64,000 nucleotides of DNA from Argentina anserina (lineage: Eukaryota; Streptophyta; Magnoliopsida; Rosales; Rosaceae), in assembly GCF_933775445.1 (NCBI RefSeq), contig NC_065878.1, positions 15,759,395-15,823,394 on the forward strand, read 5' to 3'. Under the pieces are notes generated by a model. The model worked only from the letters and a program-made list of their open reading frames with translations. It did not search any database and was not told the origin of the DNA. Position numbers and translations under genes: made by a program. This document shows, in pieces, positions 47,093 through 60,632 of the stretch (position 1 is the first letter of the stretch; each line of letters starts with the position of its first letter).

Positions 47093-48700
47093 TGTTAAGG
47101 GATAATTATTATTCTACTTTTATGTGTATCTTAGTCTTATTAAGTTTTTTGTTAGAGATAGATTCGTATATCTGTAATAAATTAGGACTTTGAATACTAC
47201 GGGATTGTGGTTATGTAATGTGTATATATATATATATATATATACACCTCATTATCAATCAATAAATGGCTACATTATGTTCTATTATGTTTTATTATCT
47301 CGTTTCATTATCCTGCAACACGTTATCATACACGTTCTACAGTGTCTCAGCGATGAGGCCACCAGAAAAATTAACCCTAGCCCTAACCTCCTATATCCGA
47401 CAGCCTTTTCTTTTAGCATAGCCAGCAAAGTTGAGAATTGCCTACAAAATTGTCTCGGAAAGCATATAAAAAAACCAGTAATCGTAATTGCTAGGGCACC
47501 TATATTTTTCCTCTGGTCACCTCATCTTCTCCATCGACTTGCGTCGGTCGTTCCCGCGCCGGCGACCTGCTGCCATGCCACTCTGACCTACGCATCGCTG
47601 TTAAGACGCGCAACCAACGGTGATGAAACCTAGAGGAACCCAGAGCACCAGAAGATATCAGCCCATCTCCCTTTGGGCCTCAGACTCTACCGAGCCCAAT
47701 AAGCCTATGTGGCTTTTCAACTCTTTTCTCTCTCATTTTATTTTTCCTATTTGTTTCTTTAATCATTTATTTGCACGTGCTTGCATAGGAAAAATGATCA
47801 CTCATCGTACTATGGTGATGACATTCATGTTGAGATAGACGATACTTTTGTCATCAACATGCGATTTCGATCGTATCCTTAAAAGATTTGCTGACTACTC
47901 TGAAGCAGAACTATTTTCTATAAAATATCCCAAAAATAGCAAATTCTATAGGACACATTTAAAGTGATTCAATAACTGTCTATGATGTTGTTTTACCAGA
48001 GTTAACCTTGATGCATGCTCCACATCCAAGAAACGCATGCCATTTTTGGCACCTATATCTGTATCTATTGAGGGAACATTTCAAATGGAATTATAACATT
48101 CTTCCATTCTCCAGTTAGTAGATTTTGAGCCTCAGGCTAAGGTTCGCCCCATCTCATACGCAAGATTTACTTGCTATGATAATTTGATTAGTAAATCTAT
48201 TTTGACTATGTTTTCTGCTTACTATTTTTCAAGTATAATGTTGGCACTGTCATGTTTCTTACTCGACTTTAGCTTAAGTCGTCTATTGAAAGCTTGTTTG
48301 TGTTGTACTAAAGATTGATATATTCAATAAAATTTCTCGTACTCCTTGTTTACAAAATGATCTCTTCAAAATTTTATTTGCCTTGACTTAGCATAAATGG
48401 TCAACGTTTGCAACTCACAATGATTTTTAAATTGGCCGCTTTTGGGTTAATGAGACTCCATAAAGTACTACATTGTGAATTTTGACCTTAAAATTTGGAA
48501 AACAAACTTCAGAACGTAAAAAATTGTCTTTTTTAGCCTCTTGGTCCTATTTGGTTACTGTTATGACGTTTCCGATACATTTTCTAGCATTTTGGCCGCT
48601 TTCCGGCCACTTTCCGGAGTCACCACCCGATTCCTACCGGCATCGCCTATCGGACTTACAGCCGTTAATAAAGTCCCCTGATTCAGAACCACGATCCACA
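47093..48700 (+). mobile_element. 5' part of a copia-type element (same family as 53607-60050)
   Basis: The LTR at 47093-47320 (TGTTAAGGGATAATT...TCCTGCAACA) contains a (ta)n run. The leader to about 48660 matches 53787-55780 in order, for example gtactatggtgatgacattc, tgcgatttcgatcgtatcc and accttgatgcatgctccaca. It is truncated before any polyprotein domain. Confidence 0.7.
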
Positions 48701-49105
48701 AACGGTGCATGTCGTTAATAACGTTGTGAGCTCTAATGCCATTAATCCCAAACTATCGTATTTCAGTCATGTCTCACTCTCGATCTCTCTAATTCCATAA
48801 TTCACACTCAAATTGAACCTGTTATTTGCTGATTTCGCTCATCACCAAGAGCACTCGGGAATTTACAGCCATATCTAAGAAAATCCTTGACAAAATCCTA
48901 GCTAAAAATTCGCCATCGCTGCCACCAAAACGCGAATTGCTGCTAGACCCAACCAATTGCCGCCGCCTTACCCACATGTGATCTCGCATTCAAAGTTTCA
49001 AACCACTGAACCCCCAAAATACAGGAACCCGCACCACCGTGACTCTGTCAGCGCCTTCAATAATTTATCTTTCACGATCAAGGGAGAGGAAATCAATGAT
49101 GTATC

Positions 49106-49560
49106 CAAGGACTGAAAAATCGATATTTTCCACGAAATATCGCCGAAAATATCGTTTTTCTCACGGTTCGATATAAAATCCTCCTTACCATTATAATTTC
49201 GGGGGATATTTTGGAAATATCGCGATATTTCTGAAACTATCCCGAAATACTGGAAATTTCTCCAATTTCTCGCGATATTCTTGTCTTTGATTGCCACGTG
49301 TCCCATGTGAGCTTAGAATTTAGAAGTAAAAGTAGGCCCAATTGTAGTCTGCAGCAATCGAACCTTTGATCCCTTGTAAGGGAGTCAAACACCTCAACCA
49401 TTCCCACTACGTAAACAAATGGTTATAGGATACATTTATTTATATATATCCTTATCTAAAAGTTATTTAAACTATATTTCTGATATTTCCGATATTTCCA
49501 TCGAAATATCCAATTTTCGGAATGTCGATATTTCCGCTATCATCGATATTTTAGTCCTTG
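49106..49560. mobile_element. hAT MITE, CAAGGACT family, copy 2 (455 bp)
   Basis: Ends CAAGGACTGAAAAATCGAT and, reversed, CAAGGACTAAAATATCGAT. An exact 8-bp duplication GATGTATC flanks it (49098-49105 and 49561-49568). Same ends as 42629-43323. Confidence 0.88.
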
Positions 49561-50315
49561 GATGTATCTGATTGTGTTGCAAACTTACAATTGAGTTTTG
49601 ACATAGGCTTTTAGTTCAGATCTTCTAGTAGGAGGGTGATATCGCTATCAACAAGGATGGAATAGAAGGTAGAAAGAAGGATATTGGGGTCGAGCTTGTT
49701 GGATTTATATGTTTATAGAAGAACTTGTTGAGGCGGAAATTGAGTGCAGAGGCTGCAATGTTAATGAGATTAACTAATTAAGGAAGAATTAGATGGGGCC
49801 TGACCAAAATATCCCTCAAATTATGCTAGGTGGCATATCAACTAACCATGTCATTAACGGTGTACACTAATAGTTAGTTCTAAGTTCGTGTACTAATGTT
49901 ATAAGATTTGTAAATTCGTGTACTGAAATTCAGTGGGCGTTTTTTCATGTACTATTAGTTAAAAAAATTCTAAAATTCTACTACTGTTATATCTCTGTCG
50001 AGACTGATGAGCAGAATATATTATAATTTAAGTCATATTATCCCATTTCCTCATATGCGATTCAAATGCTGCAATAATTACGTAAGATTTGCATCATTGA
50101 TTAGATTAAAGTTATGCTTTTAAGCGACCTATGCCGAGCAGTAGTTTAAGACAAGTATTCTTTAAGTCCAGAAGTAACCTATGCTACCTCCAAGATTTGT
50201 AAAGCCACTGAATTGAAATTTTATGAATAGAGAAAGAATCCTTTAGCATCTACATTCGCTAGTAACATTAAGGTAATGGTTCAGCACACAGGAGTGGAAT
50301 GGATTGATTAAAAAA

Positions 50316-52592
50316 CTAACTACATAGTGGTATGGTGCAGGCACCGCCTTCTGGGCTCTGCTGTTCTTTCCATATCCGTCCTGTAACTCGCAGCTTCAAC
50401 TCTTTCCTATCCCCACCAGAGAAGAAAAGCGCCATGTTGCGCTGTATTATGAGGCCATCATGGCTGTCTCTAACCTTCTTGTGGCTATCCCTTATGCTTC
50501 TGGGGTTTCCTTCCCATATGAGCTTTCGGCCATTTCCTCCAACCTCAAGGCTGTATGTGTAGTTCCGAGCTTCTGTTTCATCCCCCATGAATCGGAGGAA
50601 TGCCATGTAAACAGGAGCCATACCAAGCTGGAAGGCTTCAAAATGGAGACAAAAGTACTGACCAAAGCAGTGGAAAACCTAAGTAGGATGAAAAATAAGA
50701 CAATTACTAACCTGTCTAGTAAACCAGACATGTCTAAATCTCAACTATTATCATGGGTCCTATGATTCCTATAATCCCACATTAGTGGAGTAAGTTAAAA
50801 AAATGCACTAAAGATTATTTAAATGGTTTATACTGTAATTCTATAGACCATAGTGAAGACAGAATTTCTTAATTGTAGTATAATCATCAAACACTTAACC
50901 TAGATTCAATTTGCTCATCTTTAGTATCTTAGGAACAATATAACCATTAAAATGGGTAGCATTTGTCAGGTTTTTCCTTATCATTATTTCATTAGAAGCA
51001 AAGAGGAACATATGTGGAAGTACATGCATACTTACAGTTAACATCCATGTGGCATTCTCTACTTCGCGGGGATTAGACTTGACGTAACGATGGTTGAAAG
51101 TAAATCCAGAGTGCATGTCCACCTTGTGGTCATCCCGTAGATGAGCAACAAGAAATGGAATGTCCCCAACAACAGAGCAGTCTGATCCAGCATATGGACA
51201 GTTGTATGGTCTGAAGTCACATACAGCCTCATGTTTCAGTTTACTGTAATATGGGAATATCTCAGGGCACCCAAGAGAGCAGAACTTGCAAGGCAGTTCA
51301 AGTGATTCAGCTACCTTCTCCAGTGCCAGACACCTTATGTCACCAAGTTCCTGCCTACAAGTTGGGCACCGGTTATGCACTCTTGTTTTACAAGTGGAAC
51401 AAAGGGTATGCCCGTTGTGGCACTGCAAAAACAAAATTTCATAGTTAATCATCTTAAAGCTCCAACAATCTTAGCAGAATTTCACAAGCAGCTACGTAGT
51501 ACTAGCACAACACTCAGGTATTAGAACGCGTATTATGCATTACAGCTTCAAAAAATATGTCATGTCAGCCTACACAGCAGAGTTGTAACATCGCATGAGA
51601 GAGGGTAATCACCTCTCCTCACCTCCATGTAAAGGGAAAGGACCACACAAAATCAAGCATACAACACTGTTACATTATTAGCAGCAGCAAAATGATTTGA
51701 AATGAATGATCCGACCTCAGCGCACCCAAATCCAAACATAACAGCTTTTCATAGATAATCTATCCTGTCCTATGATATCCAACAATTTGGTACTCCCACA
51801 ACATTATGCTGCTTCTCTTTATACAATATCCCGGGAGTTCTGATACTCCTAATGCAGATAATCCGCTTCCAATCCAACTGACCAACATAAGCCTCAACAA
51901 CATGATCACCAACCTCATTTTACTCTTGACCACGTATTCGAATAAACTTAGTCAAACCTTGCACTCTGCTTGCTAGAATGTTACTAGGAACTCCCAAAAC
52001 GCACTTCTAAGTTCAAATATTTGATGATCATCACTCATCCAAAGATAAACATCATAAACTCACACCACATTAAACCCGCCTATTTAAGTGTTCTGGCTTA
52101 ACCAAGATGATTCTAATCAACAACAACCAATGTAGTATTCTATTAACTTTCAGCCACTTATACTATCTTCTACTCTATTAGAACAATACCCCATTTCTCA
52201 AAACCAATTCCCTCCCTGTCCAATTCAATCAACCTATACCACCCAGAGTTCAAAACCCACCAGAACCAATCTTCACCAAACCATTCAAACACATATCATC
52301 AGAACCAAACTACGCAAACCATCACAAAGCATAAACAAAACCAAATAGTTTCCAACAAAAAACAAACCCGATAACCAAAACCCATTAAAGCACAAACCTG
52401 ATGGATAGGAGGGTACATTGAATTAGTACAAACAGGGCATTCAAGAAGCTCATGAACACTAGTCGTTCCAGGGTTGTTGTTCCCATTGTTGTGAGGCTTT
52501 GGAACTGTATACAACTGCCGAGGCCGGCCGTGGATCTCATCGTCGTCCATCAAATCCGACGGCGGAACAATCTCCATGCTTTCTGGGTCCAT
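50316..52592 (-). CDS. SINAT: SINAT-type E3 ubiquitin-protein ligase (seven in absentia)
   Basis: Three exons: 52592-52398, 51422-51036 and 50678-50316, with GT-AG introns and a 314-residue product, the usual SINAT length. Start chosen at MDPESMEIV (52592), the family-typical beginning; an in-frame Met lies two codons upstream. The RING finger (about residues 52-88) combines CPVCTNSMYPPIHQ from exon 1 with CHNGHTLCSTC and CPTC from exon 2. The SIAH zinc finger (LPCKFCSLGCPEIF, CDFRPYNCPYAGSDC) and the TRAF-like substrate domain follow (FNHRYVKSNPREVENATWML; FGQYFCLHFEAFQLG; GLIIQRNMALFFSGGDRKEL). SINATs dimerise and ubiquitinate targets such as transcription and autophagy factors. No frame damage is seen. 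A copy of its last exon lies at 32082-32415. Confidence 0.93.
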
Positions 52593-53601
52593 TTTCATAC
52601 AGGGGAAGAAACCAAAACCCCCCACCCAAAATTTGAAATCAAAACCCAACAAATAAAGTTCAAAACTTTTGGGGAAATGTGATCAATGTAATGAAAAAGA
52701 TCCAGCCTTTCGATTATGGGTTCTTCAGAAACGCGATTGTATCATAGAATTGGTGAAAAAAAAGAGGGAAAGTTTTCGATTTGCAATGTGTTTACTGAGA
52801 GAGAAGAAGAAGAAGAAGAAGAAGAAATGAAAATGGGCACTGCTTTTTGTTGTTGAGAAGAATAAGAGAGAAGAAGAGAAAGAGATCGGTCAGCGGCAAG
52901 GTACGCTGGGCCGTTTGATTAAGATCAGACGGTGTGGAGGTGATTTAAGTTTTGGCTGTGACAGGTTTTTAAGTGGTTATTAAAGGATTCAGTTATGAGG
53001 CTTTTTCATCTTCCCCAACTAACTTTTATGAAGTAATTCCTTCTTTAAAAAACTTTTATGAGGTAAAATTCGGATGGTGTTAAAACAAGAGGTATTTTTT
53101 TATTAATAAAATGTTACCGGAGCTTTTGGCTGTTGTTGACTTGTTTCAGTAACTATTAGAAGATGACTATAGGGTGTATACATGGTAAAAATACATGTAA
53201 GAGAATGTGGCTGACTTATGACTATATGTGTGTAGAATTTACTTTGTGATACTAAGTTAATGTTCTAGATGGGTTGGAGTGAATGGTTTTTATATGGTCG
53301 GTACTTTGATGAATCAGTTTTAGGGCTTGGAAATGAATTTACATTTTGAATAAGACATTCTTAAAATCTTATAATTACAGTTTAATGAAAGTGATGACTG
53401 TTCAAAAACTCCATTAAAATGGGTGACCCTTCAATTGTTCATACTAAAATTAAACTCGTGCCTATATTACAACCAAAAACCATAAAATATGACAAGTTCA
53501 TGCCAATAACAACAAGAATAATATATGACATTGATCTCCGACTTATCTCTTATGTTTTATTATTCTAATTTAATTCTACATGATAAAAATGAGAGAAATT
53601 A
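52593..53601 (-). promoter_or_regulatory. 5' UTR and promoter region of SINAT
   Basis: A GA/GAA-rich stretch (52790-52890, with a (gaa)n run) lies about 200-300 bases upstream of the start codon. On the gene strand it is a CT-rich tract typical of plant 5' leaders and core promoters. No clear TATA box. The rest to 53601 has no coding signal. Confidence 0.45.
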
Positions 53602-56600
53602 AGCCGTGTTCAGGGAGAATTACTATTCTACCCTTGTGTGTGTCTTAGCCTAATAGGTTTCATGTTAGGAAATAAATTAGCATCTCTGTAATAGATTATG
53701 ACTCTGAATCCTACGGGATTGTGGTTTTGTAATAGATATAGGCCCCCATATCATTTAATAATACACAATTATTTCATCCTGAAAATCGTTATTACGCACT
53801 TTGCCCTAAAACCCTGAACTTTTAGACCCCTAGAATTTTTTTCTCTCTCCACCGCCGGCCGCCTTCGTCTCCGGCCTCCGGCATCTTCCCGTTGGCGCTC
53901 CCCGTCGGCTGCCGCTTCTGCTCGCCGCCACTGCAGACCCCCTGCAGCCCCCCCTGCAGTCACCGCAACCTGCTGCCCCTGCAACCCCTCCCTGCTACCC
54001 TTGCAACCCCTCCCTGCTGCCCCTGCACGCAGCCCCGCAGGGTCTACTCCGCAAAAACATTTTTTGTCCCGCAAGACCTCGCATTAAAGGATTCAAAACT
54101 GCTCCTCCCGCATATTTACGCAAGAAACGCGAACTTCACAAGCAAATCTTCGCTCAATAGAAGCTACTCCCGTCTTCTCTACCCTTTTGGGCCTATGGCC
54201 TGCCGAGCACAATAGTCCTTTGGGCTTCATACTATATTTTCTTTTCCTTTTTCCTATTTCATTATTTAAATGTTCATTGGCACGTTTTTATTTCTAACGA
54301 TATTTCACGTGCTCGTATAGGTAAAATCATTGCTCGTCGTACTATGGTGATGACATTCATGCCGAGATGGACGATACTTTTGTCATCTACATACGATTTC
54401 GATCGTATCCTCTCAATATTTTTATGTCATCGGGCGAAAATCGAAAAGGAATTCCTCAAGCAACTTCCTGCATGACGATCAATTTGCAGAGCAATTTAAT
54501 TATATGCGGTCTATTTGGCAGACCAACAAGTATGTTTTTCTTAAAATTACTGCTTTTGAACATATATATATATATATTATATCGGGCGCTATTAGTCTTT
54601 TTCTTGTCTTGATTTCGGCCTTTCTTATAACACCGATGAGACTATAGAGGGATGAGTTTCCCCTCTTGGTTGATGTTTTCTGTGTGACGGTCCTGGGAGA
54701 GTCACGTTATTATTTAAAGGGAATAAATCGATTTTGTGTGGTCGCCTGAGTGCACCGCTGTTTTGGGTGCGATCATGAGAATCGCCAATATGCATCGATT
54801 ATTTTGTGACCATATACATCACAACTCTTCTAATTCCGGTTACATACTTGAATAGTTTTGATTATTCGAAACCTATACAACCCTCGTTTCTTATGGATGC
54901 GTCGCAATTGCAATTGTTATTTGAATGTTTGAGTTTTCTTAAACTCTTGTCTATAAACGATAATTCCAAGGTCTACATACTTATTTATTTGAGTTGAAAT
55001 TCATTACTGTGAAGCAGCACTATTTGCTGACAAAAGATCCCAAAAATAACGAATTCTATGAGACACTTAAAGTGATTCAATAAACGTCTATGGCTTTGTA
55101 TTACCAGAGTTGACCTTGAACCATGCTCCACATCCGAGAAACACATGTTATTTTTGGCTCATGTATCTATTTCTTGAGGGAATTTTGGAGATGGAACTGT
55201 AAACATGTTTCCATTCTCAAGTAAGCACATTTTTTTAGCTTTAGCCTAAGGCTCCGCCCGATCCGATATGCAAGATTTTGTTGCTACGGATTTTTGATTA
55301 CTCAATATATTTTGACTATGTTTTCTGCTTACTATTTTTCAAGTATGACGTTGGCATTGCCATGATTCTTGCTTGACTTTAGCTTAAGTCGTCTATTGGA
55401 ATTGGAAGCTTGTTTGTGTTGTATTAAATATTAGCATATCCAATAAAATTTCTCGTATTTCTTATTTACAAGATGAACTCGTGAGAATTTTATTTGCCTT
55501 AAACCTAGCATGAATGGTCAACGTTTGCAACTCACTTGGTTTTTAAATTGGCCGATTTTGGGTTACTTGAGATAGCACTACATTGTGATTTTGGACCTTC
55601 AAATTTGGAAAACGGACCTTGGAACGTTAAAATTGACATCGTTTTTCCCAGTTACTGTTTTGGCGTTTTCAGAACGTTTTCCGGTGTTTTGGCCGCCTTC
55701 CGGCCACTTGCCAGCGTTTTCGGCTCCGCCATCTGGTTCCTGTTGGCGTCCCCTGTTAAACAGCAGCCCCGGCCTCCTTGCTGACCAGCTCCGATTGCCG
55801 CCGGCCGGTTTTCCGGGAATCGACACCGGTTCCGGTGAGTTTTTCGATGATTTATTCGTCATTTCTCGTCATTTTTCCGGCATATTTCCTGCAGTTTATT
55901 CTGCCACGTTTTCCAGTCCAAATTTCACCCCCTTTTTGAGTTATTTTGACATGGTTTTCCGGTTAATGTTTCGGTTTTCTGCAAGTCATTTCATAGCTCA
56001 AACAATTTTATTATTATTGGTGACCACCCGCACCAATTGGATGGTTTTTACCACCCAAATTGTTTAGTATTCAACTGCTCCAATACCATGTTCTTCCAAC
56101 TTTTAAGTTGAAGAATGTAGTTCTATTTCCATGTGATACACTCGATGGGATTGCACATTTGTTTCAATCCCCCCTCTAACAATATCCTACGGCGTATTGT
56201 CTAGAGAAGTTCACCGCATCGTTGACTCTCTTAATTTTATTTTGAGCATGTCACGCCATGAAATCGAGTGTCTTGCCAATTGCGTAACCACCCACACTGT
56301 CCTACGGCGTAGGTAGTTGTTTTACGGATCTCGTGCGGAGATTGTGTTCTATATCTTCGTGCCTTGCTAAGTTTTCAAAGGCCCAACATGCCAATGATGA
56401 ATTTTCATCTTGATATTTGTGTTAAGAATGGAGAGGAATAAATCTATCAGATTTCATTGACAGTAGCTTTTTCAAGCTTAGACAGTAGCTTTGTTAGCAT
56501 GTGGACATAGCTTTGCCTTGCATGCAGCAGTAGCTTTATGTAACTCAAGATTCTTTGAATCATGGGTTCGGTTTTGCTGTCTCCTCGGTTTTGACATGAT

Positions 56601-56949
56601 CATTGTTTTGATCATTTTGAACGAAATATGATGATCTTTGAAATTCATATGATCATCTATTTTTCATGTTCACAAAGCGATTGGAGGATCACCTCACCCG
56701 TGCTCCACACGGTGAGGCCGTGCCTATCCGTGCCATGCACGGTGAGGCCGAGCCAGCCTCTCTAGCGGCTCCATGGCATTAAGGCCGTCGGTGGCGGCAT
56801 CCCCTCCTTCACAGGAGCTTGTGATGCCTCCCGCGTTTTCTAATGCCTCCATAAGAATCTCTGATGCCCATCGCTCATTTTGCAAAGCTTGTTATCTTGC
56901 TAGATTTGGAAGTCCTTATTTGTTGAGGCTCTAACCGAGAACATTCCAT

Positions 56950-58020
56950 TCTTACAAAGTATTTAAGGTGACATTAGTGGACCCTATCCAACCGAATACG
57001 GACATTTTTCGGTATTTTTATGATATAGGTCAAGAGCATCGACGCTTTGGTCACACATCGCTTTGCTTTCCACAAGGAACGTTGCATTTGCTAAGTTTTT
57101 AGCTATGATCATCATACTAAGGGCTCACCACCTTTCCTATCCTCTCAAATCTATTTGATTGGATATTGTTGGAGAGTTCACCTCCACGACTTTGATGATT
57201 CCGTTTTGCATATCTACTGGGATTGTCGTTGAACATATTATTCCTCATGTTCATTCACTGCACGATCTAGCAGAGCTCGGACTTGGTTATGGGTACTAAC
57301 CTGCCGATTTTTGAATGGGGATATGTAATGATGTTGTATGCAGCGACACTTATTCGTTTTAGACCCACAACTTGCCAAGCGTTTAGTGCGTACTAGATGG
57401 TCACTGGATACGGTCCCAATGTTTTTTTTCACTAACGCCTATTTGGTTAAGTTGTTTATGTGCCTCTATTGTACTTATCTCAATTGGTCTACTTGAAACG
57501 ATTAAGTATTCTGGTTGGTTATGATTTATGAATCACCAACACTTGTCCGCTATTTCCAATCTACAACCGTTGATCTCTATCCTGCGATATTAGCAGACGG
57601 TCACTTTGGTGAGACATACTTCTCGTCATTAGGGGGAGATATGGAATGTTCTCATTCCGGTTTTAACGCCAGGAATTGACGTGGTTTGGCACTATGTCTC
57701 ATTAATATCCCGTACTACTCAAAGTGAGCAAATGTGCAACGCATTATCTACCTCCAGAAAGTCAAAGATTCGATGCTCAATGACTTTACCGATATTGCGA
57801 AAGTGACGAGATCGCACATAAATGCTGTGATGTGCCGGTAAGGTTGGAACTCTCAGAATATGGGAGAATTTCATATCACCTGGTCCTAGCACCGTTGGCA
57901 CCATCGCTGACAGTGGGAATGAAGCCAGCGATGGCACCATCGTACGCTGTGGTGTTGTCGGCGCCCGTGGTATTGCACCACAAAACAAGGGGGGCAAACG
58001 CAAAGATGGACTAGTAAGGA
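56950..58020 (+). pseudogene. Copia integrase remnant
   Basis: Reading the plus strand with frame changes gives GDISGPYPTEYGHFSVF, RASTLWSHIALLSTRNVAFA, LRAHHLSYPLKSI, IVVEHIIPHVHSLHDLAE: recognisable as the copia integrase core (GDI.GP, RWSHV.LLSTRN, VEH..PHVH..NGLAE) with many stops and shifts. It continues into a degenerate linker to about 58020. Confidence 0.7.
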
Positions 58021-59867
58021 TCATAGCTTCAGTCTTGGAACCTACCTAGATGAGGGGGAGACCATAATCAAAACCAGAAAGAAGCGAAGTGCGTCGGCAC
58101 AAGTATTTCGCCCATCATCAAGAGATATTCTCTAAACATATGTATTAACTAAGTTTCTGTGGGACGCTACAGACTCCTTTTGTTGATGTTAGAGAAGAAT
58201 AGAAATCTCACGAATTGATTGTATACAGCGCGCGTGTGTGTTTAATGGATTGATTTCACATGATTGATGATGTTTTCGCTTATGCTCTTATTCCGTTGTA
58301 AAGCATCAACGATGAGCAACTTGACCGAAGTGGAAAGAATCAATACAGGCTGAGCTAGACTTGTTATGTTGGTCGTTGTTCGCAAGTGTAATGAGAAAGA
58401 TGAAGTCATGTGATATATGCAAGATTTATGGCACAAAGATTGTCTCATTATCGTAGTATTGACTACGATGAGTTATATTCTCTCGTTATGGACATAATTG
58501 ATTTTCGCTACTTGATCAGTAGTAGTGTTCATGAAAACTGATTTGCAGCATATGATAGTGGTCATAAAATATCTGTAAGGGATCTTGACGCAGATATGAG
58601 AGTGCCCGAGGGACTTTTAATGCTTCCAGACCACGGAGAGCTTATGTAATCAGATTGCGACGTTCGTCTCGAACGTAGTACAATCGGTTGCAAGAACTGA
58701 TACCCATATGTATTCATATGAAAGCTAATTCTTGATTCTATATTCCGTCTAAGTACTAATGATGAAGAGATTCAATGAGCTATAGATTCATATATGTAAG
58801 TATTGTTGGGACACTATTGCTTTCATTATGAAGTGATTAACTATGCGCCTATGCATTGTCATTGGACTTGCATTGCTCCCTTGACATGGGTTTAGTTCTA
58901 CACTTAGTGAATCAACACAAATCCTATCCACACCAATGTTGCCAGCAGCTCTAGCAACATCAATGTACGCTTTAGTGTAGCAGTCAACACTGGTAGCGTA
59001 AATGATACGTACGGTTCCGCTTCGGACCAAAATCAGTCATTCATTGGTTTATTCCCCCATTTATTTGTGAAAGACACATTGAATGTGACAAATCAGAATC
59101 TATCCAGTTTCGTAGGTCAACTTCAACGAGACCTACAAGACAGCTCGCTCGATGAAATATGGTGAAATTGGTACCGTTGGAAAGGTCTATGTGTCTAATT
59201 TCTGGGGACACTAACAATTTGTTCATAACTATCATATTCAGTGAGTTATGGCCGTTTTAGCAAACTAGGACAATCATGTCCGGAAATGTGCAAGTCAGTC
59301 AACTTCGACAAAGCACTGTGAACTGCTCCGATCGAATTAGATTGTGAACTTTATGTCACTGGAAAGCCACGGGTGTCTACTTTCCAAAACATTTTATGGT
59401 TTGCTAATACCTATTTTGGCGAAGAAGTTATGGCCGTTTAAGTGAGTGAAGGTCATTCTACCCGAGAATCTGATTTTCATTGCAAAGGCTTGTTTTGAGT
59501 TGTTATGCAATCTTGTTTCCTAAGATCTAAGTTTGGCTAAGTATAGCATGTATGATCTAAGGATGTGTGGCTAGATTAATGATTAATCATCAGCCCAAGA
59601 CTACGTTTGAGAAGCATGTAATGAACGTTGTATACGTTGTTCTTTTGTACTCCATGATTATGACACTAATCAGGGGGAGTTGTTTCGTAAACTTCAGGGG
59701 GAGTCTACCTCACATGATGCTATTAAATGTAGACGGTGTGTTGTGCTCTTTTTACCTTCGATCAAGTTTTTGTTTTTACCAAAGAATTTTTTATTTTGCT
59801 TGACAAGGTTTTTACCGAGGCAACGATGTGTGCACCATGTAACCTAGGCATGCGACACAAGAGGGAG

Positions 59868-60050
59868 TGTTCTGAGAGAATTATTATTCTACCATTGTGT
59901 GTGTCTTAGCCTAATAGGTTTCCTGTTAGGAGATAAATTAGCATCTCGTAATAGATTAGGAGTCAGAATCCTACGAAATTGTGGTTTTGTAATACCTATA
60001 TATAAGCCCATATATTATTTAATAATACACAATTATTTCATTCTGAAACA
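59868..60050 (+). repeat. Copia 3' LTR (183 bp)
   Basis: Matches 53607-53786 with scattered differences (for example ccttgtgtgtg versus ccattgtgtgtg and a few indels), indicating an old insertion. Confidence 0.85.
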
Positions 60051-60055
60051 AGCCG

Positions 60056-60632
60056 TAAATACGAATTACGAATATATCCAAGATTAAAAAACTCAGACTA
60101 TTTAGATCTTTTATATATATATCTCATCCTTAAAAAGACAAACAGTTAGATCATAACTGGCCAAACGAAAAAGACCATTATTAGGTCATATTCATTACCC
60201 TTTAAACAATTAGGTCTTATCGCATAAAAAAACAATATTAGGTCTTATGCATTATAAAGATGAACCCCATAATTTATTAGGAATTCCAACGTATCTTCCA
60301 CGGGGAACATTCGCACACAAACAAAACTTGTGGGAGTGATTTATGGCACCCATGCTTTCTGGTCGGGATGCCACTCATGCTCAGCAGATTTACACTATCA
60401 CACGGTATAAAACCAACTTGATGCTGCAAATTAAGGTGACTTGAAATTTTGTAGCTTCTTTACTCATAACATGGCTAAGCCTCTTAGCTCATCTATCAAA
60501 TTATCAAATCAACTTTAAGTTGATGCCGTTTATTGAAGAAATGAACTCTTGCTAGATGCTAGCTATTCAAAACGTTACGACGCGTATGTAAAGTTTCATG
60601 ACCTAAGATACGAGTTTCATGCTCATCATAAT
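60056..60632. other. Intergenic sequence
   Basis: AT-rich; contains degenerate repeats of ttaggtcttat / attaggtc (60150-60250). No gene supported. Confidence 0.4.

Larger units (their letters stand above)
47025..49975. mobile_element. Possible DNA transposon with inverted ends, containing nested elements
   Basis: Near 47035-47095 tgtacatgaaagtccactg...caaatctaaatattagt is matched in reverse complement by about 49865-49960 (gtacatgaaaaaacgcccact, gtacacgaatttacaaatct, cattagtacacg). This suggests degenerate terminal inverted repeats, perhaps Mutator-like. The flanks continue the CYP82 3' region as in copy 2, so the whole block is an insertion. Inside are a copia fragment (47093-48700) and a MITE (49106-49560). 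Type and exact ends are uncertain. Confidence 0.4.
53607..60050 (+). mobile_element. Ty1/copia-type retrotransposon, complete but heavily decayed
   Basis: The target duplication AGCCG flanks it (53602-53606 and 60051-60055). The 5' LTR is 53607-53786 (TGTTCAGGGAGAATTAC...TTTCATCCTGAAAAT) and the 3' LTR 59868-60050 (TGTTCTGAGAGAATTAT...CATTCTGAAACA), preceded by the purine tract AAGAGGGAG. A long leader (53787-56900) precedes remnants of integrase. No frame of useful length survives. A C-rich stretch near 53850-54050 (ctgcaacccctccctgct repeats) is part of the leader. Confidence 0.8.

Noticed and set aside
50895..51035. Extension of the SINAT exon 2 frame beyond ATWMLT
   Set aside because: A GTAAGT donor follows at 51035 and the family sequence continues in exon 3 (VFHCFG), so this is intron read-through.
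53769..54215. Open frames rich in Gly/Arg or Pro/Cys on both strands
   Set aside because: They come from a C-rich repeat (ctgcaacccctccctgct) in the leader of the decayed copia element.
55536..56067. Overlapping frames of 82-160 codons in the copia leader
   Set aside because: No homology recognised; part of the sequence recurs without conserved frame at 48480-48700.
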